This document shows positions 17,129-23,859 of a stretch of DNA of 64,000 bases, piece by piece (positions within the stretch are counted from its first letter, which is position 1; the number at the start of each line of letters is the position of its first letter). The stretch is from contig CP054190.1 in NCBI GenBank assembly GCA_015709575.1, forward strand, positions 1,240,001-1,304,000, written 5' to 3'. The notes beneath the pieces are model-generated. The model had not been told where the DNA came from. It saw only the letters and a list, made by a program, of their open reading frames with translations, and did no database searches. The position numbers and the translations under genes were made by a program. This stretch comes from Planctomycetia bacterium. GTDB taxonomy: Bacteria; Planctomycetota; Phycisphaerae; UBA1845; Fen-1342.

Positions 17129-17356
17129 ATGACCGAATCACTCGACACCGACATCACCAACGCCGAGCGCGCCGAACGCTTCGACCAAGCGCTCGCCCGG
17201 TACAACGACGAGTACGACACCGTCGCCAACCTGATCGACCTGCTCGCCGACGCGCGCCACTGGTGCGACCTCCACGAGCAGTGCTACGGCGACCTGGACC
17301 GCATCGCTCACGATCACTACCTCGCCGAACTCTGGGCCGAACGGAGGGCTTCATGA
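17129..17356 (+). CDS. Small acidic plasmid protein
   Basis: 75 residues, acidic and helical (TNAERAERFDQALARYNDEY, ADARHWCDLHEQCYGDLDRI). Good ribosome site AAAGGA 8 nt upstream of ATG. The stop overlaps the start of the following methyltransferase as ATGA. Family not recognised; resembles small proteins found beside plasmid methyltransferases. Confidence 0.65.
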   Translation: MTESLDTDITNAERAERFDQALARYNDEYDTVANLIDLLADARHWCDLHEQCYGDLDRIAHDHYLAELWAERRAS

Positions 17357-18096
17357 TGCACTCCGCAGTCAACCCGTTCTATCCGGCGCGCCGGCGATCC
17401 GTGCCCGGCATCATCCCGCTGTCAGCCCGAGCGATGGAGAAGCGCGTCATCGGCACGGCCACGCTCTACCGCGCCGATTGCTTCGACGTGCTGCCCACGC
17501 TCTCCGGCATCGGCGCCGTCGTCACCGACCCGCCCTACGGCATCGGCTTCCAGTATCGCAGCTACGACGATGCGCCCGAGCGGTACGACGACCTCATGCA
17601 GCGGCTTGTCCCCGAACTGGTCCGCCTCACCGGCAACGGCCCCTGCTTCGTCTGGCAGAGTCCCCTCAAGGCCGACCGCTGGCACCGCTACTTCCCGAAG
17701 GGCTACCGCATCATCGCGGCGTGCAAGGTCTATCCCGAGCGGGGCGAGCGTCCCCGCTGCCTGAGCTGGGACCCAGTCATCTTCTGGAGCGGCCGTTCGC
17801 TCCTCAAGGACGAACTTCCACGCGACTGGCATCTTGCCGACCTCGGCCCGTGGGACGGCTACACGGGCGACAACCCGGTCCCCTGCCCTCGCCCGCTCGC
17901 CCAGGTCCGCTACTTCTGTGATTCCATCCCGGCCGAATCCATCCTCGATCCGTTCATGGGCAGCGGCACCACGGGCGTCGCCGCCTTCCTTGCCGGCAAG
18001 CGGTTCGTCGGCATCGAGCGGGACCCCGTGTACTTCGAGTACGCCTGCCGCAGGATTGAGACCGCATGGAAGGAGCACGGCCATGCAGCCGTCTAA
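17353..18096 (+). CDS. Orphan DNA (N6-adenine-type) methyltransferase
   Basis: 247 residues. Motif IV TDPPYG (residues 58-63) comes before motif I FMGSGTTG (201-208), the order of beta-class amino-methyltransferases; DPPY favours N6-adenine. No restriction gene is adjacent, so it is an orphan, plasmid-borne modification enzyme that may protect the plasmid or adjust regulation. The start is the ATG in the ATGA overlap with the preceding gene. It overlaps the next gene by 14 nt. Confidence 0.88.
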   Translation: MMHSAVNPFYPARRRSVPGIIPLSARAMEKRVIGTATLYRADCFDVLPTLSGIGAVVTDPPYGIGFQYRSYDDAPERYDDLMQRLVPELVRLTGNGPCFVWQSPLKADRWHRYFPKGYRIIAACKVYPERGERPRCLSWDPVIFWSGRSLLKDELPRDWHLADLGPWDGYTGDNPVPCPRPLAQVRYFCDSIPAESILDPFMGSGTTGVAAFLAGKRFVGIERDPVYFEYACRRIETAWKEHGHAAV

Positions 18097-18427
18097 GCCC
18101 AACGGGAACGGCGTGCTGGAAGAGGGCTGCCGCGAGGTCGTAGCCCGTCGCGGCCGTGCCTACGCCGCCGTCACCCTGGCCCTGTGCGAGGACGGCCTGT
18201 TCCGCTTCGGCGTGGACATGATGTACAGCTACGGCGGATTCAGCTTCCCCATCAGCATCGACGATCACGGCTATCCGACGCTGGACGCAGCCCGGACCGC
18301 AGCGCTGGAGAGGTTCCTGAGGTCGTGGCACTCGCCCTATCCATCCGACCCGGAGAGCGTCCGCCTCGAACTGGCGGAGATGCGGCAACAGGTCGAATCC
18401 CGACTCACGCAGCCGAGCCTGTTCTGA
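18083..18427 (+). CDS. Conserved hypothetical protein
   Basis: 114 residues, overlapping the methyltransferase end by 14 nt (translational coupling). Sequence such as RGRAYAAVTLALCEDGLFRF with MMYSYGGFSFPISIDDHGYP is a compact alpha-beta fold. No named family recognised. Part of the small-gene plasmid operon 16.87-18.78 kb. Confidence 0.7.
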   Translation: MQPSKPNGNGVLEEGCREVVARRGRAYAAVTLALCEDGLFRFGVDMMYSYGGFSFPISIDDHGYPTLDAARTAALERFLRSWHSPYPSDPESVRLELAEMRQQVESRLTQPSLF

Positions 18428-18551
18428 ATGTCCGGCGCTGACGGGGAAGCCGGTCCTGCCGCCACGCCTGATCGTGGCGCAACTTTCCCGTTTACAGCCG
18501 AAAGGGATTGCGGCATGCTGGCCCTCATTCACCACAACCGTTGAGGACGAC

Positions 18552-18776
18552 ATGAGCACATCGCTTGACGACATCGACTACTGGAAACTTCCCATCGCCG
18601 ACCGGCTGGTTCTGGCGCAGGACATCCTCGACAGCGTGCTTGCCGAGACGCGCGCCGACACGCTGACGCCGGAGCAGATCGCGATGATCAACCGCCGCTG
18701 CGCCGCTCTGGATACCGGCGAGATGACGAGCGAGCCGTGGGAAGCCGTTCACGACCGCCTGACCGCCGGCAAGTAG
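18552..18776 (+). CDS. Addiction-module antitoxin-like protein (orphan)
   Basis: 74 residues with the pattern of the short 'putative addiction module component' family: LPIADRLVLAQDILDSV, TLTPEQIAMINRRCAALDTG, then EPWEAVHDRL. These usually precede a RelE/ParE toxin. Here no toxin frame follows; the next 276 bp contain only chance frames. It may be a solitary antitoxin or the toxin has been lost. Confidence 0.65.
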   Translation: MSTSLDDIDYWKLPIADRLVLAQDILDSVLAETRADTLTPEQIAMINRRCAALDTGEMTSEPWEAVHDRLTAGK

Positions 18777-19052
18777 CCGCCCAGATCGAGCGGCACGGTC
18801 CGCGCCAGGCGGGGCATCGCCTGTCACGTTCCATGCTCTTGAAATCCCACCCAGAAAGAACCCTCTGGCTCAGAACCTTACCGGCAGATGGAATGTCGAA
18901 GCGTGACGCATCCCCGGCCGATCGCGTCGGGTCCCGGCCCCTGCGAGAACCCGACGGCGACGGCCTTAGACGGCAGATGCGAGTTTCCGGTTTACTTCCG
19001 GTGAACGCGGGGGCATTCTGCCCCTGACCACCAACGACACACGCACATCCGC

Positions 19053-19652
19053 ATGAGTTCGCACAAGCAGCACCGCCTCGAGGGTGAAGGCGGCGACGCA
19101 GGACAGCTTCGATTCAACTGGACGGACTCGACTTCGGTCCGACACGTACCCCAGCAGGCCCGCACGTCGGCAGAGGAACCTCCAGCGGCGAATGCGGCGC
19201 TGCACCCTGCCCCGATGGTTTCGCCGAGTCACGCACCGGATTCTCCTGATTCATCAGGCTCTTCCTACGGTCCCGGCCACCCCTGGCATTATCTGCCGCA
19301 GGGTGACAACGCATCGCCCATCCCGTTCGAGGACATTCCGGCCAGCGAAGAATCGGCCCGTGCGATGGAGCGGGAACGGCCGAAGGCACCAGCCAAGCGG
19401 ATTATCGCGGCCCGCGAGCGGCTCGAATCCGAACGACGGGAACTCGAAGCGGCGCGTGCCCGCTACCAGGAGATCATCGACCGCGGCGCCGAGGCACTCA
19501 GCCGCTACGACCGCGAGATCGCCTACGGCGGCAATGACGAGATGGCCCGTGCCGGCACGCTGGCCCTGCTCTACAACCAGATCGCCTGGCGAAAGGGCCG
19601 CATCGCCTGCCTTGAAGGCGGACATTCCCGCAGTACTTCCCGCACCCGATGA
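19053..19652 (+). CDS. Hypothetical protein with coiled-coil C-terminal half
   Basis: 199 residues. The first ~110 residues are low-complexity, Pro/Ser/Ala-rich and probably disordered. Residues about 115-160 (AARERLESERRELEAARARY) form a coiled coil, and the end (YNQIAWRKGRIACLEGG) is helical. No family recognised. It lies between the small plasmid operon and the partition region. The 276-bp gap before it shows nothing clear. Confidence 0.55.
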   Translation: MSSHKQHRLEGEGGDAGQLRFNWTDSTSVRHVPQQARTSAEEPPAANAALHPAPMVSPSHAPDSPDSSGSSYGPGHPWHYLPQGDNASPIPFEDIPASEESARAMERERPKAPAKRIIAARERLESERRELEAARARYQEIIDRGAEALSRYDREIAYGGNDEMARAGTLALLYNQIAWRKGRIACLEGGHSRSTSRTR

Positions 19653-19833
19653 TTCCTTCTGCCCGCCTGGCGATGCTGCTGCCGCCCGTCGTGCTGGGTC
19701 CCCGTCGCCGATGAGGACCCGGCGACCACGCCCGTACGTGGTGCTCTCCACTCAGTTGAGCGACTGACTGACCCACCCTGCAAGAATGCACGCCAGAACT
19801 CCACTGAAGTCCATTTTTGTTGCAGACGTCTCC

Positions 19834-20100
19834 CCTAAGCTCTGCTTAGGAAGAATTTCACCGTGAAAGCCAGCATGACAGCATGCAGGCAAACCAGCCA
19901 TCAAGCGGGCTTGCTGTCCGTCATGATGGTGTGCATGACGGACAGCCTGATGGAGAGCTTGAACTCTTGCCAGCCAGAAAGCCAGATGAATTGACTGCCA
20001 GCATTCTGTCTGGCTTGCTCGCGTGCAAGCATGAGAGCATGAATGACGGCAGGACAGCATGCTTGCCGACCGGCACGTCATCGTGCCAGCATGTTGGCAC
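19834..20100. promoter_or_regulatory. Repeat-rich region upstream of parA: candidate partition site/operator
   Basis: The gap 19653-20146 has no gene but dense structure. CCTAAGC/GCTTAGG forms a 7-bp hairpin at 19834-19850. GCTGTCCGTCAT (19913-19924) and ATGACGGACAGC (19935-19946) form a perfect 12-bp inverted repeat around 10 nt. GTGCCA/TGGCAC pairs at 20083-20100. AGCATG occurs six times (19872, 19880, 20028, 20036, 20056, 20088). Partition loci keep their centromere and operator next to parA, so this is the best candidate for parS/parC and for autoregulation. Confidence 0.6.
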
Positions 20101-20146
20101 GAAATAGTGCTTGCCAGCCAGCGTGCAATCGTGCTAGCTGTCAGGC

Positions 20147-20821
20147 ATGATTATCGTCGTCGCAAACTCCAAGGGCGGTGTCGGCAAGTCCACGCTTGCC
20201 GTCCACCTGGCGTCGTGGCTGTCCGACCAGGGGCACCGCGTCACGCTGGCCGACTGCGACACTCAGCAGTCATCGTCGGAGTGGATACGCGAGGCGCGCC
20301 CAGACGTGAAAGCCGTCCGACTCGATAACCCCGACATCATCCTCAACGAGTTGCCCGTGCTGGCCCAGGACACCGATTACGTCGTAGCCGACGGGCCGGG
20401 GAGCCAGACCGAGACGAGCCGGGCGCTCCTGCTTCGCGGCGACATGGCGATTGTTCCGTGCAAAGCCAGCCTGCTGGAAACGCGCGCCCTGGCCAAGGCG
20501 ACCGAGGTCATCCGCCAGGCCCAGGACATACGCAACGGCGTGCCCAAGGCCGTGATCGTCCTCAGCATGGTCGGCAAGCACTACCGGCTCACCAAGGACA
20601 TGAAGGACGCCGCCGCGGCGCTGGCGCTACCGATGGCGCACACCGCCATGATTCTGCGGCAGATTTACGCCGACGCTCCGGGGCAGGGCGCCGTCGTCTG
20701 GGACATGGGCTCGCGCGCCAAGGAAGCGGCCGACGAGGCCGAGAAACTGTTCCGCGAAATCCTGCCGCAGGCGGTGCGCTCGAAGGCGTCCGCCGCCAAG
20801 CGCCAATTGGCAACGGCGTAG
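20147..20821 (+). CDS. parA: ParA-family partition ATPase
   Basis: 224 residues, a deviant Walker-A ATPase: KGGVGKST at residues 9-16, the Asp-rich switch ADCDTQQSSSEW (about 39-50) and VVADGPGSQTE (about 83-93). No N-terminal DNA-binding extension, so it is a short (type Ib-like) plasmid ParA. It drives plasmid segregation by binding nucleoid DNA and a small partner. The start ATG follows the repeat region directly. The partner gene begins 13 nt after its stop. Confidence 0.93.
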   Translation: MIIVVANSKGGVGKSTLAVHLASWLSDQGHRVTLADCDTQQSSSEWIREARPDVKAVRLDNPDIILNELPVLAQDTDYVVADGPGSQTETSRALLLRGDMAIVPCKASLLETRALAKATEVIRQAQDIRNGVPKAVIVLSMVGKHYRLTKDMKDAAAALALPMAHTAMILRQIYADAPGQGAVVWDMGSRAKEAADEAEKLFREILPQAVRSKASAAKRQLATA

Positions 20822-20834
20822 GGGAGGGCGAAGC

Positions 20835-21122
20835 ATGGCCGAGCGGCGTTCACTGGCGGAGGGATTGAAGGCCACGCCGCCGCCCATCGACAGCGGCAAG
20901 GAGAAGCAATTCGTCTACCACCGCAGTGAGCCGGCGGCGCCGGCGAATGCCGCGGCAGTCAGCCGCGTTCCGATCAGCACGCGCATCCGCGCTGACTATG
21001 CCACCGCGCTCAAGCGAGCCTCGCTGGAACGGCAGTTGAAAGCCGTCGAGCCGAATACGCTCCAGGACATCCTTGAAGAGGCCATCGAGCCGTGGCTTCG
21101 CAGCAACGGCTATCTCTCCTGA
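20835..21122 (+). CDS. Small ParA partner (centromere-binding, RHH-like)
   Basis: 95 residues. The first ~45 are flexible; the C-terminal part (RVPISTRIRADYATALKRAS with NTLQDILEEAIEPWLRSNGY) has the strand-helix-helix pattern of ribbon-helix-helix partition proteins. Expected to bind the upstream repeats and stimulate ParA. It starts 13 nt downstream of parA. Its end overlaps the convergent rep gene by 13 nt. Confidence 0.8.
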   Translation: MAERRSLAEGLKATPPPIDSGKEKQFVYHRSEPAAPANAAAVSRVPISTRIRADYATALKRASLERQLKAVEPNTLQDILEEAIEPWLRSNGYLS

Positions 21123-21793
21123 TCGCTGACCGCCATGTCGCTCCCGCCGTCGGACTCGATCGACGCGTCGGCAACGTCGCCATCGTCGTGCGTAGAAGTG
21201 GGCGAGGGCAGGGCGGCCAACTCGGCGAGTGGCAGTTCCTGTTGGCGGCTCGATCCCTTGAGATGGTACGAGCGGACGAAAGCCAGCCGGTCCCCGTTGA
21301 ACATGAAGCGGATGTTGACGAAGAAAACGCCGTCGCTCGGACTGCGATAGAGGAACTCTTTCTCCAGGAGTTCCCGAACGCCGCGCTGGTAGGTGCGGTC
21401 GCTGATCCCGTGATCCTTGGCGAGGTACTGGTTGAGCTTGATTTCGTCGGAGCCGGGGTTGGCCCGCATTTCGTGGTAGACGAGCTCGAAGACCTGCATG
21501 CCCGTCTTGGACAGGTCGGCGGCCTGCTTGATACCGTCGAGGAAGAGCTTGACGAACCGGCTGCTATCCACTTCCTCTTCCCACCAGAAGCCCATTCCGC
21601 CGAGGCCCTTGATCTCGCCGCTGCTGTTGTCCACGATGACCGAGCCCTTGCCGCCGGGGACGTGGTAACGGCGCGTGCGCGTGGGCATGCCGTTGGTCTG
21701 CGGCACGCTCGGATTGGTGCGGTAGACCGGGAATCCGCGTTTCGTACTTACCTGGTTCGCGCCCAACGGCTGATTCTGTCGCGCTTCCGTCAT
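21110..21793 (-). CDS. RepL-like plasmid replication initiator
   Basis: 227 residues. The core (about 75-180) matches RepL-type initiators: GMQVFELVYHEMRANPGSDE, a winged-helix stretch (QYLAKDHGISDRTYQRGVRE) and a C-terminal FFVNIRFMFNGDRLAFVRSY, like the NPxxFxxG ending of RepL. The N-terminal 40 and C-terminal 45 residues are low-complexity. It would bind the origin and start plasmid replication. Three 21-bp-spaced iterons lie just upstream of its start. Convergent with the parA operon. Confidence 0.8.
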   Translation of the reverse strand: MTEARQNQPLGANQVSTKRGFPVYRTNPSVPQTNGMPTRTRRYHVPGGKGSVIVDNSSGEIKGLGGMGFWWEEEVDSSRFVKLFLDGIKQAADLSKTGMQVFELVYHEMRANPGSDEIKLNQYLAKDHGISDRTYQRGVRELLEKEFLYRSPSDGVFFVNIRFMFNGDRLAFVRSYHLKGSSRQQELPLAELAALPSPTSTHDDGDVADASIESDGGSDMAVSDQER

Positions 21794-21860
21794 TTTCTGC
21801 CTCCGAATTTGTCACTAGACAGACAACACACTGGCAGACAACCGACAAACGCGCAAGCGA

Positions 21861-21923
21861 TTTCTGACGGTTTGCCGACCAATCGTGACGGCCGCCCGAC
21901 AGATCGTGACGGTTCGGATTGAG
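21861..21923. other. Iteron array, candidate replication origin
   Basis: TGACGG occurs at 21865, 21886 and 21907, exactly 21 bp apart. The second and third units share ATCGTGACGG, and the first two share CCGAC at the same offset. The array lies 70-130 bp upstream of the RepL-like start. CAGACAAC is also repeated at 21820-21827 and 21835-21842. Helically phased direct repeats beside a rep gene are typical of iteron origins. Downstream to 22304 I see no gene. Confidence 0.65.
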
Positions 21924-22304
21924 CAAGATCAAGAGGTTGCGCCCACGTCTCTTCTTATACTTTAATACCAAGCACGGCGGGCGCCGCCGAGCGCGCACCC
22001 ACAGCGCTGGCCGAGGCGGCGGCCCGCAGTCTCCCTTGAAGAACCCGCATGAGTAATGGGGGAACGACAGTCCAATGAGGCGCACAGCCGGTGAGGAACG
22101 CAACCGTTCCGAGCCGCTGAAAGGTCGCACAGGGGCATTGAGGGAAGGGGTCCGACTCCCTCCGAGGCTGTTTCCGCATTAGGAAGGGATACAGAAGCAG
22201 AAGGAGCCAGGGGCAGGGGAAAGCCCATCGGCTCAAACAACGACCGCTGGTCGGCCTTCTTTCTTGAGATCAACCGGCAGGCGAGGGGGTGTCCCGCGCC
22301 GGTA

Positions 22305-22736
22305 TCAGTCCTTCCGCGTCAGCCGAAAGCTCCGCGGCGTGTTCTCGCCGGTCAGAAGCAGGCCGAGGTCATCGAACTCGTACGTGTAATCGGCCGAAAG
22401 GCCGAGGGCACCGGTGATGCGGATGCGGTCGCCCTCCAGGAGCCGGTAGCTCCCTTCGGTGGAGAGCAGCCCTTCCTCCCTGAACGTTCCGTCCGAACCG
22501 AAACGCCAATCGACCAGGGCTCCCCTCACGTCCCAGGTGCCGGCCAGCCGGTAGCGCGTGATCGTCCTGTCGATGAACGGACCGCCATCGCCGAAGTAGA
22601 GGAACCACAGGAAGGCGCCGCAGACGCCAAGCACGAGAACCAGCTTGCCCCACAGGCCGACCGTGTACACGCGTTCGAGAAAACGGTCCAAGGGACTCAT
22701 GCTCATGAAGCGCTTGTCGAGTTTGATGGCCTTCAT
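22305..22736 (-). CDS. Single-pass membrane protein, lipocalin-like C-terminus
   Basis: 143 residues. One membrane helix at about 31-50 (GKLVLVLGVCGAFLWFLYFG) follows a basic N-terminus. The soluble part (YRLAGTWDVRGALVDWRFGS, GSYRLLEGDRIRITG) resembles small beta-barrel domains with a GTW start. The start overlaps the stop of the upstream lectin gene as ATGA, so the two are translated together. Function unknown. Confidence 0.7.
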   Translation of the reverse strand: MKAIKLDKRFMSMSPLDRFLERVYTVGLWGKLVLVLGVCGAFLWFLYFGDGGPFIDRTITRYRLAGTWDVRGALVDWRFGSDGTFREEGLLSTEGSYRLLEGDRIRITGALGLSADYTYEFDDLGLLLTGENTPRSFRLTRKD

Positions 22737-23335
22737 GACGCCGCCCTCGTTCGTCGCTTGAGCGCCACCAGCCCCACCGACATCAGCGCCAGCGTCCCCG
22801 GCACCGGGACCGCGCTTTCCACGACGTAGCCGCGGATCGGAACCTGGCTTCCGCCCAGGTCGTCCCAGGTCGCTGCGCGGAACATGTCCGACGAGTAGAA
22901 GATCAGCCGGTCCTGATCGCCGTCGTTGTCCGGCTGGGCGGGGTGCCAGTTCGTGTAATCCCACGGCTCGCCGCTCATCCACTCCCAGCCGCCGCCGGGC
23001 TCCGGTGAACCGGGAGGTTGCAGGCCACCCAGCCAGGGACCGTGATTGTGGCCCCCGGAAGGGAACCAGAACTCCGGCGAATCCACGAGCCCGAACACGA
23101 ACGTGTTCTCGGCCTCGCTCGTCAGCGTCACCAGGTAGCCGCCCAGCGACTCGGCGCCCACGCGCGCCTCCTGCCACGTCAGGCCGCCGGGCACCGACAC
23201 GGCGTTGTAGAAGTGATCGTTCCCGCCCTGCGAACTCGACCACTGAATCCAGTCGGCCCGGGCCGCCGGCAGTGCCACCAGGCACGAGGCTCCGGCCAGG
23301 ACCGACACGCTCACTTTCCGCATGCGCCTTTCCAT
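22733..23335 (-). CDS. Secreted C-type-lectin-domain protein with PEP-CTERM-like sorting tail
   Basis: 200 residues from ATG 23333-23335 (GGAGAGA upstream). A signal peptide (KVSVSVLAGASCLVALPAAR, cleavage near ARA) leads to a C-type lectin domain: LTWQEARVGAESLGGYLVTL, WMSGEPWDYTNWHPAQPDND, and WDDL. The tail VPVPGTLALMSVGLVALKRR is a PEP-CTERM-type signal (V-P-x-P, helix, Arg cluster) for exosortase processing. The protein would end up outside the cell. Such tails are common in planctomycetes. It is divergent from the XRE gene across a short palindromic region. Confidence 0.85.
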   Translation of the reverse strand: MERRMRKVSVSVLAGASCLVALPAARADWIQWSSSQGGNDHFYNAVSVPGGLTWQEARVGAESLGGYLVTLTSEAENTFVFGLVDSPEFWFPSGGHNHGPWLGGLQPPGSPEPGGGWEWMSGEPWDYTNWHPAQPDNDGDQDRLIFYSSDMFRAATWDDLGGSQVPIRGYVVESAVPVPGTLALMSVGLVALKRRTRAAS

Positions 23336-23414
23336 CGCGTTTCTCTCCGTGTCACCAATCCCATGGGAAATCCGGCCCCCGGCGGCGTCCTTGCGGACTG
23401 TCCGCATTTTGGGG

Positions 23415-23445
23415 ACACCTGAGTATACCCGCTCTGCTTAGGTGT
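23415..23445. promoter_or_regulatory. Inverted-repeat operator between divergent lectin and xre genes
   Basis: ACACCTGAG (23415-23423) and CTTAGGTGT (23437-23445) form an 8-of-9 inverted repeat with a 13-nt centre that overlaps the GTG start of the xre gene. This suits autorepression by the XRE protein and possible control of the divergent lectin gene. The right arm lies in GCTCTGCTTAGG (23431-23442), also found at 19839-19850 upstream of parA. Confidence 0.5.
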
Positions 23446-23722
23446 GCAAACGAGCCGCCGCCAGAAAAAACGCCTGCTGCCGACCAAGCAGCCCCTGCAG
23501 CACACCGCCTACCAGGGGCTGGCCCGGCTCCTCCACGCCAGGGCGGACGAGCTGGAGCTATCCGTGAGGGCGCTGGCCGAGCGGCTGAAGCGCCCCCGGA
23601 CCACCGTCCACAAGACCCTGACCGGCCAGCGCCGCCTCGACCCGATCGAGTTCCTCGACTGGTGCGACGCCCTCGAATGGGACGATCCGCTGGCGATCAT
23701 CGAGTCCGTCCGGCGGCGTTGA
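23444..23722 (+). CDS. XRE-family HTH transcriptional regulator
   Basis: 92 residues with a Cro/C1-type HTH at about 37-80: ELELSVRALAERLKRPRTTV and HKTLTGQRRLDPIEFLDW. GTG start at 23444, overlapped by an inverted repeat that is probably its operator. It lies upstream of the AAA_13 ATPase gene (137-nt gap) and may regulate it, or the divergent lectin gene. Confidence 0.85.
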   Translation: MQTSRRQKKRLLPTKQPLQHTAYQGLARLLHARADELELSVRALAERLKRPRTTVHKTLTGQRRLDPIEFLDWCDALEWDDPLAIIESVRRR

Positions 23723-23859
23723 CACCCGCACCGCCCGGTGCTAGGCCAATCCCGTAGCAACTGAAGGACGCGATGCTCGCGCCGCCCCGGCCGGCGGGGG
23801 ACAGGCGACCGGATACGCTTTCCGAGGCGATCAACGGTCCGTGAGGCGGAGTACGGCAG

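Noticed and set aside
18737-19027. Frame after the orphan antitoxin considered as its toxin
   Set aside because: No RelE/ParE-like pattern; Arg- and Pro-rich shadow-type composition.
21955-22236. Leftward frame with a hydrophobic N-terminus upstream of repL
   Set aside because: No ribosome site or family pattern; composition is that of chance frames.
22737-23285. Upstream in-frame extension of the single-pass membrane protein
   Set aside because: It overlaps the lectin gene in another frame; the ATG at 22736 forms an ATGA overlap and gives a sensible N-terminus.
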